From assembly GCA_026645815.1 (NCBI GenBank), contig JAPKMR010000020.1, positions 1-61,466 of the forward strand: 61,466 nucleotides of DNA, written 5' to 3'. The first letter of the stretch is position 1. Each line of letters starts with the position of its first letter. The notes under the pieces are model-generated. The model did no database searches, was not told where the DNA came from, and worked only from the letters and a program-made list of their open reading frames with translations. The DNA comes from Anaerolineae bacterium (GTDB lineage Bacteria > Chloroflexota > Anaerolineae > B4-G1 > SLSP01). Position numbers and translations under genes: made by a program. Of the stretch, positions 26,141 to 35,684 are shown one piece after another.

Positions 26141-27895
26141 ATGACAGACTTTGAACGTTACAGGTCTCTACAGGCGCCTGTGCCTGAGAGAACATGGGCG
26201 TGGAACATGGTCGGCGCTGGCGTGGAGAATATTGGACGGGGGGGCAAACCTGAGCTCGAACCCGTGCCGGCGCCGGGACCGAATCAGTTACTCGTCCGTG
26301 TAGATGCGGTCGGAATGTGTTTCTCCGATGTTAAACTCATCAAGCAGGGCCGCAACCACCCTAAGCTTTACAACCGCGATCTCGAAAAAGAACCCACACG
26401 CCTGGGTCACGAAGCCTCATTGACCGTGATCCAGGTGGGCGAGGCCCTTCAAGACAAATTCTACCCCGGTCAACGCCTCGCGCTTCAACCCGATATTTAC
26501 GACGCTCTGGGCCGCAGCACTGCCTATGGCTATACCATTCCCGGCGGACTGATTCAGTTTCACCTCATCGGACCCGAGGTCCTCGCCGCCGGGCTCGATC
26601 AACAGACCTCTTACGTGCTGAGTGTGGAGGGTGATCTGGGCTACGCTGCCGCTGCGCTTACCGAACCTTGGGCATGCGTCGAAGCTGCCTATACGCAGCG
26701 CCGGCGCCTGGAAATTCTCGAGGGCGGAACGATGTGGATTCTAGGGCACGCGGATGATCCCACCCCCTACACTTTCTCCGCCGGTCTCGAGAAACCCACG
26801 CTGATTGTACTGAGCAATGTTCCGCCGGCAATCAAAGCGCTGGTCGAGGCGCAAAGCCAGACTCGCGATGTTCGGGTCATCGAGCGCAATGACATCACCC
26901 CTGAAACCATGGGCGAGCTGCGCGAGCTGACCCATGGCGTCGGTTTCGATGATATGGTTGTACTCGCGCCTCGCTCCGCTACAGTGGTGAGCGCCGCCGC
27001 TCAACTTATCGCCCGACGGGGCACTTTCAATATGGTGGGACAAGAACCGCTGGATGCGCTCTGCCAGATTGATGTGGGTCGTATGCACTACGACTACACC
27101 GCCTATCTGGGCAACCCCGGACCCGATATCGCTGCCTCCTATGGCGAGGCCCGCAACCGTTGCGAGCTGCGCAAGGGTGGCGTCGCGGTCTTCGTCGGCG
27201 CGGGCGGTCCCATGGGACAGATGCACGTGCAGCGTGCCATCGAACTTCCCGATGGTCCTGCGGTCGTTCTCGCCACAGACCTCAACGCCGAGCGCCTTGC
27301 AGTGCTCCAGGAACAATTCACGCCGCTCGCCGAGAAGAATCACAAAACCCTCATCGTCTTCAACCCCAACGCATCCGAACAAACCCTGCTCGCACTCGTG
27401 CACTCCCTCACCGAAGGGCAAGGCGCGGATGATGTGGTCGTCAGCGTCCCTGTTGGCGCGGTAATGGCTGATGCCGCCACGCTCATGAAGTCCGATGGTA
27501 TGCTCAACTTCTTCGCCGGCGTGCCCAATGGCACCTATGCCCCACTCAACATGAGCTTTACCTACCTGCACAATGCCCAATACACAGGCACGTCCGGCTC
27601 CACGCTCGGCGACCAACAGCTGGTCATTGACAAAGCCCTTACGGGCAAGCTCTCCCCTAACCGCTCCGTAGCCGCTGTCGGTGGCATCGAAGTCGCCGCC
27701 GAGGGCGCGCAAGCTATGATAGAAGGACGCTATGCCGGCAAGATCGTCATCTTCCCGCAACTCACCAATCTCCCGCTGATGGGACTTGAAGAACTGGCGG
27801 AGAAATATCCCGAAATCGGCGAGGCCATGGGTCCCGAGAAAATCTGGACCATCGAAGCCGAGCGCCTGCTCATTGAAACCTTCTGGCAGGGCTGA
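26141..27895 (+). CDS. Zinc-type MDR dehydrogenase, likely polyol-phosphate dehydrogenase
   Basis: 584 residues from the ATG at 26141; GGGAGG at 26127-26132 favours it over the ATG at 26117. The N-terminal GroES-like half has VGMCFSDVKLIKQGRNHP and RLGHEA, the usual catalytic Cys and His-Glu region. The C-terminal half has a glycine-rich NAD(P) site (VFVGAGGPMGQMH). It is much longer than the usual 350-residue family: an extra about 150-residue Rossmann-like insert (residues 190-320, with LREL and FDDMVVLAPRSATVV) lies between. Placement in the PTS operon implies oxidation of the phosphorylated hexitol to a ketose phosphate. No classical MtlD is present. The regiochemistry (fructose-6-P, fructose-1-P or tagatose-6-P) cannot be decided. 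Confidence 0.8.
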   Translation: MTDFERYRSLQAPVPERTWAWNMVGAGVENIGRGGKPELEPVPAPGPNQLLVRVDAVGMCFSDVKLIKQGRNHPKLYNRDLEKEPTRLGHEASLTVIQVGEALQDKFYPGQRLALQPDIYDALGRSTAYGYTIPGGLIQFHLIGPEVLAAGLDQQTSYVLSVEGDLGYAAAALTEPWACVEAAYTQRRRLEILEGGTMWILGHADDPTPYTFSAGLEKPTLIVLSNVPPAIKALVEAQSQTRDVRVIERNDITPETMGELRELTHGVGFDDMVVLAPRSATVVSAAAQLIARRGTFNMVGQEPLDALCQIDVGRMHYDYTAYLGNPGPDIAASYGEARNRCELRKGGVAVFVGAGGPMGQMHVQRAIELPDGPAVVLATDLNAERLAVLQEQFTPLAEKNHKTLIVFNPNASEQTLLALVHSLTEGQGADDVVVSVPVGAVMADAATLMKSDGMLNFFAGVPNGTYAPLNMSFTYLHNAQYTGTSGSTLGDQQLVIDKALTGKLSPNRSVAAVGGIEVAAEGAQAMIEGRYAGKIVIFPQLTNLPLMGLEELAEKYPEIGEAMGPEKIWTIEAERLLIETFWQG

Positions 27896-27896
27896 G

Positions 27897-28829
27897 ATGA
27901 TTTACACCGTGACGCTCAACCCGGCCCTCGACCGTGAACTGACCGTGCCGGAGATTCGCTTCAATGATGTGTTGCGCGCCACCGTGGTGCGCAATGATTC
28001 CGGCGGTAAGGGCTTCAACGTGTCCCGCGCTCTACATGCACTCGGCACTGAAACGGTCGCGCTCGGATTCATCGGTGGCGAGACTGGAGCCAGAATCGCA
28101 CGCGGGTTAGCCGAACTGGGCATCGCCACGGACTTCATCGGAGTTGGCGGCGAGACACGTACCAACATCAGCATCGTCAGTGAGACCGCGGCGCACCATA
28201 TCAAGGTCAACGAAGCAGGTCCCACTATCACCCCGGAAGAGCAGGCGGCGATGCTAGCACAGGTCGAGGCGCTCGCGCATGAGGGTGATTGGTGGGTGCT
28301 CTCCGGCAGCCTGCCCAAGGGCATCGCCCCCGATTTCTACGCCCAGATCGTCGAGCGGGTACAATGCGCCGGTGCGCGCGCCATGCTGGATACCAGCGGC
28401 GCCCCTCTCAAGCACGCTTGCGCTGCGCGTCCCTTCATCGCCAAACCCAACGCCTTCGAGGCCACCGAACTCACCGGCATTCCGGTCACCTCACCAGAAG
28501 ACGCTGGCGCCGCGGTTGCCGCCATCCATGACCTGGGCGTGGAAAACGTCTATATGTCCTTCGGCAAAGCTGGAGCGCTCATCTCCGATGGGCACACCTG
28601 CTGGTTTGGAGCTGCTCCGACCATCAAGGAACGCAACCCCATCGGGGCAGGCGATTGTGCGGTAGCCGGGCTAATGTGGGGTTTAAGCCGGGGCCTGCCG
28701 CTGCCGGAAGCACTGCGCTGGGGTATCGCCTCCGGTACCACTGCTGCCAGCCTGCCTGGAACCGGCGTGGGTGACCTGGGCCTGGTGTCTTCCTTCTTCG
28801 AGCAAGTCGTCATCCGCACCCTCGGATGA
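27897..28829 (+). CDS. fruK: PfkB-family sugar-phosphate kinase (1-phosphofructokinase / tagatose-6-phosphate kinase type)
   Basis: 310 residues, beginning one base after the dehydrogenase stop. It starts MIYTVTLNPALDRE, with the substrate motif GGKGFNVSRAL, KPNAFEATELTG, and the catalytic anion-hole NPIGAGDCAVAG. This is the FruK/LacC branch, which makes a ketose bisphosphate. With a hexitol PTS and a dehydrogenase upstream, the likely path is hexitol phosphate to ketose-1-P or tagatose-6-P, then to the bisphosphate for aldolase. An aldolase gene is not in the window. Confidence 0.9.
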   Translation: MIYTVTLNPALDRELTVPEIRFNDVLRATVVRNDSGGKGFNVSRALHALGTETVALGFIGGETGARIARGLAELGIATDFIGVGGETRTNISIVSETAAHHIKVNEAGPTITPEEQAAMLAQVEALAHEGDWWVLSGSLPKGIAPDFYAQIVERVQCAGARAMLDTSGAPLKHACAARPFIAKPNAFEATELTGIPVTSPEDAGAAVAAIHDLGVENVYMSFGKAGALISDGHTCWFGAAPTIKERNPIGAGDCAVAGLMWGLSRGLPLPEALRWGIASGTTAASLPGTGVGDLGLVSSFFEQVVIRTLG

Positions 28830-28838
28830 ATAGTGGGA

Positions 28839-28871
28839 CCCTGGCGGCGGTGCAGCGCACCGCCGCCAGGG
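28839..28871 (+). other. 15-bp intercistronic hairpin between fruK and the HPr-EI gene
   Basis: CCCTGGCGGCGGTGC pairs with GCACCGCCGCCAGGG across AGC. No T-run follows, so partial attenuation or mRNA protection is likely. Confidence 0.55.
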
Positions 28872-28917
28872 CGAATACCGACCGCCATGAATCGTTTTCT
28901 CCGGGAGGTTTGAAAAT

Positions 28918-30996
28918 ATGCAAACATTCGAAATTATCATACAAAACCGCACCGGCCTGCACGCGCGGCCGGCTAAAGAATTGGTCAACCTGGCAAAGAC
29001 CTTCAAATCGAACATCCGCATCGCGCACGGCGCCAAACAGGTCAATGCCAAGAGCCTCATCTCCGTGCTAACGTTGGGCGTGGAACCCGGTGGGCAGGTG
29101 CGCATCGAGGTTGAGGGCGAGGATGAAGAGACAGCGGCACTGGCATTGCAAGCCCTCATCAACGCGGGCCTGGGCGAAGGCGTAGCCGAGGAGAAAGAAG
29201 CCATCCCGGCGCCGGCAACCCCTGAAGCACCGGTAGAGAAGGCGCCCGCCCCCGTAGCGGTTCCCGCAATGCCCCCCGTAGCTACAGGTGAACGGCCGTT
29301 CCAGCTGCCGCAACGGCTGACGCGGGGTATTCCTGCCGCCCCTGGCTTCGGCATCGGTCCTGTTTTCCGCCTCGAACGGGCGAAACTAATCATAGATGAA
29401 ACCTTTACCAGCGCTAATCAGGAGCGCGCTCTGCTGCAGCAGGCGCTCGATGGCGCCAAAGGACAGCTGCGGCAACTGCACACACAGCTGCTCGGGCAAG
29501 CCATCGCCAGCGAAGCCGCCATCTTCGAGGTACACCTTGAAATCCTGGAAGATCCCGACCTCCTCGAAGCCGTCTATGCCAACATTGACAAACGGAAGAA
29601 CGCCGCGCACGCCTGGCAAACAGCAATTGAGGCCCGGGCAAAAACCATGGCAGCGCTCAACGATCCCCTACTTGCCGCCCGCGCCGCCGATATCCACGAT
29701 GTAGGCTACCGCGTGTTGCGGTTGCTGGTCGGCACCGATACACAGGATGCCGTCCAGCTTCCCGATCATCCCGTGATTGTGCTCGCCTTTGACCTTTCGC
29801 CATCGGATACGGCATCGCTGGATACCCAACGTGTGCTCGGCTTCTGCACCGCCGGAGGAGGACCCACCGCACACTCCTCCATTATTGCGCGGGCGTTGGG
29901 CTTCCCGGCGGTCGTGAGCGCCGGCGAGAGCATCATGCAAATCGAAAACGGCACGCTTGCCATCCTGGATGGCACCGCCGGTACCCTGGTCATCGAACCC
30001 GACCCCGAGACCCTTGCGCGCGCGCACGAAGCGCAGCAGCTCTACCAGGCGCGGCGCATCGCTGCCCAGGCTGCATCGGCAGAACCCGCCATCACCCGTG
30101 ACGGGCACCGGGTAGAAATCGTCGCTAACATCGGTGGAATTGCCGATGCCCGTAAGGCGCACGCTGCCGGCGCCGAAGGCGTGGGGCTACTGCGCACCGA
30201 GTTCCTGTTCCTTGAGCGAACCTCCGCGCCGACCGAAAATGAGCAATTCGAGGTCTATCGCGATATCGCGACCGCACTCGCCGGCAATCCCGTGATCGTC
30301 CGCACCCTTGATATTGGCGGCGATAAACCCGTGCCCTACATCACCATGCTGCCAGAGGAGAACCCCTTCCTGGGTGAACGCGGTATCCGCCTGTGCCTGG
30401 CGCGCCCCGAGCTGCTGCGGCAGCAGGTGCGGGCAATCTTGCGCGCCGCGCCCTACGGCAAGCTCCGCATCATGTTCCCGATGGTCGCAGATCTCTCAGA
30501 ATGGCGTGCTGCCCGCGCCGTCGTGGAGGAATTGCGCGCAGAGCTCTACACACCGCAAATCGAGCTCGGCATCATGATCGAGATCCCCGCAGCTGCCCTA
30601 CTGGCGGATGTCTTTGCCGCTGAAGTGGATTTCTTCTCCATCGGAACCAATGACCTGACGCAATATACCCTGGCAATGGACCGTGGACACCCCAACCTGG
30701 CAGGCAAATCCGATGGCTTGCACCCTGCAGTCCTGAAGCTGATTCAGCGCACTGTGGAGGCAGCCCACGCTGCCGGTAAGTGGGTGGGCGTGTGTGGCGA
30801 GCTAGGCGCCGATCCACAAGCCGTGCCCATCCTCATCGGTTTAGGGGTGGATGAGCTGAGCATCAGCATCCCGGCTATTCCCATGGTCAAAGCCCAGGTG
30901 CGCGATCTCACGCTCGAGGAAGCACGCCGCCGGGCACAGGAGGCGCTTGCCTGCGCCACTGCCCCCGAGGTGCGTCGCAAAGCCGCAAACGACTGA
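28918..30996 (+). CDS. ptsI: Fused HPr-Enzyme I of the PTS
   Basis: 692 residues, GGGAGG upstream. HPr domain residues 1-88, with RTGLHARPAKE and phospho-His15. An Ala/Pro linker runs from about 90 to 130. The complete Enzyme I that follows has GGPTAHSSIIARALGFP (His319), the PEP-binding barrel with LRTEFLFLER, and SIGTNDLTQYTLAMDR. It moves phosphate from PEP to its own HPr and on to EIIA. There is no EIIA part, unlike FruB/FPr-type fusions. HPr retains Ser46-like KSLISVLTLGV, so regulation by HPr kinase is possible. The stop codon lies inside a 17-bp palindrome; without the two units the frame would end one or two residues later. Confidence 0.95.
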   Translation: MQTFEIIIQNRTGLHARPAKELVNLAKTFKSNIRIAHGAKQVNAKSLISVLTLGVEPGGQVRIEVEGEDEETAALALQALINAGLGEGVAEEKEAIPAPATPEAPVEKAPAPVAVPAMPPVATGERPFQLPQRLTRGIPAAPGFGIGPVFRLERAKLIIDETFTSANQERALLQQALDGAKGQLRQLHTQLLGQAIASEAAIFEVHLEILEDPDLLEAVYANIDKRKNAAHAWQTAIEARAKTMAALNDPLLAARAADIHDVGYRVLRLLVGTDTQDAVQLPDHPVIVLAFDLSPSDTASLDTQRVLGFCTAGGGPTAHSSIIARALGFPAVVSAGESIMQIENGTLAILDGTAGTLVIEPDPETLARAHEAQQLYQARRIAAQAASAEPAITRDGHRVEIVANIGGIADARKAHAAGAEGVGLLRTEFLFLERTSAPTENEQFEVYRDIATALAGNPVIVRTLDIGGDKPVPYITMLPEENPFLGERGIRLCLARPELLRQQVRAILRAAPYGKLRIMFPMVADLSEWRAARAVVEELRAELYTPQIELGIMIEIPAAALLADVFAAEVDFFSIGTNDLTQYTLAMDRGHPNLAGKSDGLHPAVLKLIQRTVEAAHAAGKWVGVCGELGADPQAVPILIGLGVDELSISIPAIPMVKAQVRDLTLEEARRRAQEALACATAPEVRRKAAND

Positions 30997-31025
30997 GTAC
31001 TCTCAGTCACTGAGTACTCTCAGTC
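30991..31025. repeat. Two tandem 17-bp units overlapping the HPr-EI stop codon
   Basis: GACTGAGTACTCTCAGTC followed by ACTGAGTACTCTCAGTC. The TGA of the first unit is the actual stop codon of the gene. Confidence 0.95.
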
Positions 31026-31052
31026 GTTGACCCTACTGTAACGGCACAAAGT

Positions 31053-31086
31053 TCAAGGCGGCGGATGCTATGCTCCGCCGCCTTGA
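31053..31086. terminator. Bidirectional hairpin between converging ptsI and MFS genes
   Basis: TCAAGGCGGCGGA pairs with TCCGCCGCCTTGA around an 8-nt loop, in the gap between two convergent genes. Confidence 0.6.
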
Positions 31087-31127
31087 CTGTGCCCAATTCT
31101 CAGACACGTCGTAGCACGTCCTGCAAT

Positions 31128-32384
31128 TCAGGCTTGGGATTGCCCTCCAGTCGCCTTCATCATCCGGGGACCCCAAACCACCATCAGCACCGCGGCTATC
31201 AACGCCATAGCGCCGCCAAAATAAAACGGGGCGGATGCGCCCAAACCGCCCCACTTGCCGGCGCCCTCCCACAAGATTCCCGCAATCAGCGAGGCAGGGA
31301 AATCCAAAATCCCCAAGACTGCGTTATAGGTTCCATAAGCGGTGCCGCGCAGCGCCTCGGGCACCAGGTCGGCGACCATCGCCTTTGTTGTGCCATAAGC
31401 CAGGCCATAGTAAAGCCCATAAACGGCGTAGAGCACCCAAATGTGCCAGCCTTTTCCGGCAACAGCAAATCCCAGGTAAATGGCGGCATAAACCAACCAG
31501 CCCCCGATGATCATACGCCGCCGTCCGATCTTATCCGAGAGCGCGCCCGCGGGCGCGCTCACCAACGTATACACGGCATTGAAGGTGATCAACATTCCCA
31601 GAATCCCCATGATGTTCAATCCGCGCTCCTGTGCGCGCAACACCAGAAAGGCATCTGAGGAGTTGCCAAGGTCGAAGAGACCCACAATGACCATAAAGAC
31701 GAGGAACGGCTTCCCCAATCCTCGAAAAGAGATTCGCGGCATCTGGCGCACCTTAGTGACCGGCACATCCCTGGTGCCAACCGCCAGCGCGATGACCGCC
31801 AATACCGCCGGAACCAGACTGATGAGCACGACGGTCTGGAACGTGCTCCGCGTCAGTTCGCCGGATCCGCGTTGTGCCAACCAGACCACCAACAGCGCAA
31901 TAATCAATCCCAGCATCGCTCCTGCAGTATCTGCAGCTCGATGAAAGCCAAAAGCCAGCCCCCGCTGCTTTTCCTCAATGCTATCCGCCACCAGCGCATC
32001 GCGCGGGGCGGTGCGCACACCCTTGCCCACCCGGTCAGCCCAGCGCACCCCCGCAACCATGCCCCAGGTATTGGCAAAGTAGAAAAACGGCTTGGCAAGC
32101 GCCGAAAGTCCATAGCCAATCACTGCGAGCCATTTGCGCGCCCGCAATTTATCCGAGAGCCAACCTGAGAACACCTTGAGGACACTCGCCGTCGCTTCGG
32201 CGACGCCCTCGATCAAACCGATGATATTCGTCTTGACACCGAGTACATTCGAGAGGAAAAGCGGCAGGATGTTGATGACCATCTCACTGGAAATATCCAT
32301 AAAAAAACTGGTGAGGCTTACCGCCCACACATTGCGTGGCAGCCCGCGCACTTTCTCTCTGAACGACGTAGATGAACGTGACAT
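31128..32384 (-). CDS. MFS transporter
   Basis: 418 residues, GGAGGT upstream of the ATG at 32384. Twelve predicted membrane helices. It has the signature DRVGKGVRTAPRDALVADS and the loop-8 motif DKIGRRRMII. The first-half loop has DKLRARKWL. Proteins with the RVGKGVRTAPRDAL motif are usually annotated as drug or metabolite MFS exporters of unknown substrate. It stands alone, convergent with the PTS operon, so context does not help. Confidence 0.88.
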   Translation of the reverse strand: MSRSSTSFREKVRGLPRNVWAVSLTSFFMDISSEMVINILPLFLSNVLGVKTNIIGLIEGVAEATASVLKVFSGWLSDKLRARKWLAVIGYGLSALAKPFFYFANTWGMVAGVRWADRVGKGVRTAPRDALVADSIEEKQRGLAFGFHRAADTAGAMLGLIIALLVVWLAQRGSGELTRSTFQTVVLISLVPAVLAVIALAVGTRDVPVTKVRQMPRISFRGLGKPFLVFMVIVGLFDLGNSSDAFLVLRAQERGLNIMGILGMLITFNAVYTLVSAPAGALSDKIGRRRMIIGGWLVYAAIYLGFAVAGKGWHIWVLYAVYGLYYGLAYGTTKAMVADLVPEALRGTAYGTYNAVLGILDFPASLIAGILWEGAGKWGGLGASAPFYFGGAMALIAAVLMVVWGPRMMKATGGQSQA

Positions 32385-32481
32385 AGCAACACCTCCTCAA
32401 CCTGGCTCATGTGAATTCATGCCACAAATTTCGAAGATACTCTCATCATCCCAATAGTCAACCGCCACTGGGGAGTATTTT

Positions 32482-32620
32482 GTGATTTTCGTGGACGGGG
32501 CTTCGCCCGTCCACGAAAATCACGCTTGCAGAGAGAAAACAAGGAATAGTTTTTGACGGCGGGGTAAAGCCCCGCCGTCAAAAATCAATCAAAGAAAGGC
32601 ATTTGTACGATAGCCGCCTT
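32482..32620. repeat. Two adjacent structured hairpins with family A/B modules
   Basis: Perfect 18-bp hairpin 32482-32499 / 32506-32523 and perfect 15-bp hairpin 32550-32564 / 32570-32584. The second is followed by the family A tail TCAATCAAAGAAAGGCATTT. The first has a family B-like GCAGAGAGAAA tail. It looks like a mosaic of the two families. Confidence 0.75.
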
Positions 32621-32624
32621 TGCC

Positions 32625-35600
32625 TCACTTCTCCCGCAACACCACCGGCAAATAGATCTGTGTCACTGCCGCTAAAGCCTCCCCTGTCGCCGCCAAATGC
32701 TTTGTGCCGGAAAACACTGCCGTGTTCACAATGATGCCTGCCGTCGTGCTCTGCGCCGAAATCGTCACCGTGACCCGCTCATGCGCTGCGACCGGCGCCT
32801 CCCAGGTCACCCGCTGCCCCGTGACCTCCGGCGCAGGCGCGCGACTGCTGCTGGCACCCAACACCGAAGCTGCCGCTGGCACTGTATCGCTGATCAGAAC
32901 TGTATGTGCAGTAGCGCCAGCTTCATACACCAGATGGTAGGCAAACGTCCCCCCTGCCGGAAATGCGCCGGGCACTGCCCTTTTGCTCGCTGTGGGACCC
33001 GTGAGCTGCGCGGCAAGCGCTGCCCGCACGGTATAAAGATCCGTCGGCACGCGGCTGAACAACGTCCGCGAAGCGATGAGGTCCTGCGCCAGGACATCGG
33101 CAGGATTGGTTTCGCCAATCTCCGGGCGCGCCCCACCATTCACCAGCCACAACAGCTCATAATCCTCCATCCCCTCCCGTAACAACTCCCAACGAAGCGA
33201 AGTCACCAGGCGGTTGCTCTGCGGATTGCACGCATCGAACGCCACCGTGCCATCCGGTGGCGGGTAAAAGAGAAAACCGTCACCGTTGCCGGGCAACGCG
33301 TTGCCATCGTTGATCCACGGTTGCGCCCACGGATCAGGGCTCCAGTCCGTCGTGGCATAATAGAGCAAGCCATCCACTCGCTCCAGCCATGCCAACCAGG
33401 GTGTAATGCGCGCTTCGATACCGGGACGGTCAATCACCGTGGGATTTGGCAATGGGGGGCGGTCGCCGTAGAGAAAATACCACCACACTTCCTCCCCGTG
33501 CTCTTCCTGCCGGTTGTGCGCGGCATTGACCTCGTAATTGCTGATGGTTGGCAGCCAGATATCAATCTTTGCACCGGGGTAGCTTGCATTGGCATAAATG
33601 CCCGCCTCCACCTGCTCGCTCACCATGAGACGCACGTGCGGCGCGGCGGCTTTGGTCTGCTGCGCCAAATAAGCCACGATATCGTAATCTGCAAGCGTCT
33701 GCGGCTCATTGACGATGTGATAATAACCACGCGCCGCATAATCCCCCGTCGTCTCAAGGTAATGGTTGACCGAATTCCAATACTGAAACCATTTAGCATT
33801 GTAAGCAGCAGAACCGGGCGGGTCCGTTCCCCGGCTCACGCTACAAAACGAAGAGGGGCGGCTATCAGGGGGCCAATTGCTTGCAGGACCACGAATCAAA
33901 AACGTGGGAAAGCCAGTCGCATTTTCCAATGCACCACCAACCAGGTATTGTTGCGCCAGCGTGTGGAAGTCCCAGGCGCCCCAGGCATCGGGGTCAAGAC
34001 CACCGTTGCAATCGTATTCCACCCCGCCAGGATAATTCAAGCCGGCAGGCCACCCCACCCCTTTGGGCGTCAGACGGTGCGCGGCGAAATCCTCATAGAG
34101 CGCATCCACCAGATTCCAATAACAGGGTTGCACGCTGCCCCCGACCGTCCCTTTGTAGCGCTCCACCACCTGGCTCCAACCGAAACCCCACTCACTGGCG
34201 AGGTGGATTTCTTGAGACAGGGCAAAATCCCACACTTCAAGTTCCACCGGCGCAGTCGCCGCACCAACGGTGACCGTGCCATGATAAAGTCCCGGTGCTG
34301 CATCACGCGGTACGTGAATCGTGAACCACAACGGCTGATTGCTATCCGCCGGAAAGGCAACCGTTGCGCCAGGCGCGACCGGCATGAGCGGGTCGGGCCA
34401 CTCCCCCAACCGTCCCCAGGCATCGCTCAACCGCGTGAGCGTGACATAATCCACCCGATGCAAGGTCACGGCGGCAGCAAGGATGAGAGCGCCTTCACGG
34501 CTAAAATCCGAGACCGTCACCGCCAGGGATGTTGTAGCAGGAGCGCGCACCACCAGCTGAAAGGGTTCGGACTCGCCCCGCGCCGCCGCCACGCGCAAGG
34601 GCGCGCTCACCGCAGGCGCCACCTGCGTGCGAAGAATCTTCTCTGTGGGCGGCGCGCTCCACAGCGCCAGAGTGCCTGTGCTCGCGCCTGTAATGCCATG
34701 ATAATAGCCGCCCGCCTCTGGGCCTCCCGCCGAGCCTGTCAGCGTCGCTGCCCCAAGCGTGGCTAAAACGGGTTGTGGGTGCCCCTCATGCGCCAGCGTG
34801 TCGAAGTAAATGGTGTAGTGCGTGGTGTCCCCGTTAGCTTGCCACTTGATAACGCCCCCACCATCCTGGTCAACGAGTCGCAAATTGTCCCACCATGCCC
34901 GCCACACATCGCCGTCATCCCATAAGCCATTCGGTCCACTCACATCGCCATCTACATCATCGCGTGTGTGAAACTCCAAACGGGTGATGGCACTGAAGTT
35001 AGGGGTAGTGCAAGTGTGAAAAGGCTTCAACGATACGCTGACCGCGTTCCAGCGGTCCAGCGCCAACGCCGGAGCACCCTGAGTGATGGCGCTGTTCGGG
35101 CAACCGGTCGTGTTATAGAGTTTGAACCAATACAGGTCAGGCGCCTGATCCAGCGCGCTGGCATTCACCTCGGGCCAGATATCGTAAATAAAAACCTCGT
35201 AGGGGCGCCAGTCGGTGAGAGCCGTGGGGCGCAGTTCCACACCGGGGTAGCCATAACCGCCCACCGTGTTGGTGACAATCGTACGCACGCTGGCACTGCC
35301 TTGCGTGAAGCGCGCCGTATCGCGGGTCACCGTGCCCAGGTCGTTCGTGCTCCAACCGGTGGTGACCTCCGCATTGTGGAGGACGCGGCTATACGTTTCA
35401 GCGTGAGGCAGCGGTGCGCCGGGCATGTTGTCAATTACAGGCACCACACGCAACGAGCGCACATCCAACAGGGCGCCATTCAACCCCAATGCAGCGAACA
35501 ACGCCGTGAAGTTGAGACTGACCTGCGCTACCCCGCTGCCACTAACCGTCACCGGCACGCGATAGGGCCACGCATCATCCCACCAAGGCTCTGCAGGCGC

Positions 35601-35684
35601 CATTTGCGCCGGAACAGGAGGGCGCACCCAGGTGAACAACAAGATCAGTACCATACTCCAGCGGAATAACACGCGTTTGCACAC
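32625..35684 (-). CDS. Secreted DUF4091 protein (glycoside-hydrolase-like) with C-terminal DUF11-like domain
   Basis: 1019 residues from the GTG at 35684: AGGAG lies 7 bases upstream and the product starts with Lys-Arg and a hydrophobic signal (MVLILLFTWV). An in-frame ATG at 35714 has no good ribosome site. The N-terminal region has a DUF2341-like beta domain (WWDDAWPYRVPVTVSG). A central TIM-barrel-like region has YHIVNEPQ and VRLMVSEQVE, ending in the DUF4091 segment SLRWELLREGMEDYELLWLV. The C terminus has a DUF11-like beta domain (AHTVLISDTVPAAASVLGAS) and ends IYLPVVLREK. DUF4091 proteins are probable glycosidases or carbohydrate binders; the substrate is unknown. Contains one in-frame 15-bp palindrome (33285). 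Confidence 0.88.
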   Translation of the reverse strand: MCKRVLFRWSMVLILLFTWVRPPVPAQMAPAEPWWDDAWPYRVPVTVSGSGVAQVSLNFTALFAALGLNGALLDVRSLRVVPVIDNMPGAPLPHAETYSRVLHNAEVTTGWSTNDLGTVTRDTARFTQGSASVRTIVTNTVGGYGYPGVELRPTALTDWRPYEVFIYDIWPEVNASALDQAPDLYWFKLYNTTGCPNSAITQGAPALALDRWNAVSVSLKPFHTCTTPNFSAITRLEFHTRDDVDGDVSGPNGLWDDGDVWRAWWDNLRLVDQDGGGVIKWQANGDTTHYTIYFDTLAHEGHPQPVLATLGAATLTGSAGGPEAGGYYHGITGASTGTLALWSAPPTEKILRTQVAPAVSAPLRVAAARGESEPFQLVVRAPATTSLAVTVSDFSREGALILAAAVTLHRVDYVTLTRLSDAWGRLGEWPDPLMPVAPGATVAFPADSNQPLWFTIHVPRDAAPGLYHGTVTVGAATAPVELEVWDFALSQEIHLASEWGFGWSQVVERYKGTVGGSVQPCYWNLVDALYEDFAAHRLTPKGVGWPAGLNYPGGVEYDCNGGLDPDAWGAWDFHTLAQQYLVGGALENATGFPTFLIRGPASNWPPDSRPSSFCSVSRGTDPPGSAAYNAKWFQYWNSVNHYLETTGDYAARGYYHIVNEPQTLADYDIVAYLAQQTKAAAPHVRLMVSEQVEAGIYANASYPGAKIDIWLPTISNYEVNAAHNRQEEHGEEVWWYFLYGDRPPLPNPTVIDRPGIEARITPWLAWLERVDGLLYYATTDWSPDPWAQPWINDGNALPGNGDGFLFYPPPDGTVAFDACNPQSNRLVTSLRWELLREGMEDYELLWLVNGGARPEIGETNPADVLAQDLIASRTLFSRVPTDLYTVRAALAAQLTGPTASKRAVPGAFPAGGTFAYHLVYEAGATAHTVLISDTVPAAASVLGASSSRAPAPEVTGQRVTWEAPVAAHERVTVTISAQSTTAGIIVNTAVFSGTKHLAATGEALAAVTQIYLPVVLREK
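33285..33305. repeat. In-frame GTTGCCGGGCAAC palindrome in the DUF4091 gene
   Basis: One full 15-bp unit plus a partial GTTGCC. On the coding strand it reads GNALPGNG. Same core as the kinase (1155) and MarR (38551) copies. Confidence 0.9.

Noticed and set aside
33321..34766. 481-codon plus-strand frame opposite the DUF4091 gene
   Set aside because: Arg/Pro-rich with no recognisable domain; the opposite strand encodes a coherent secreted protein.
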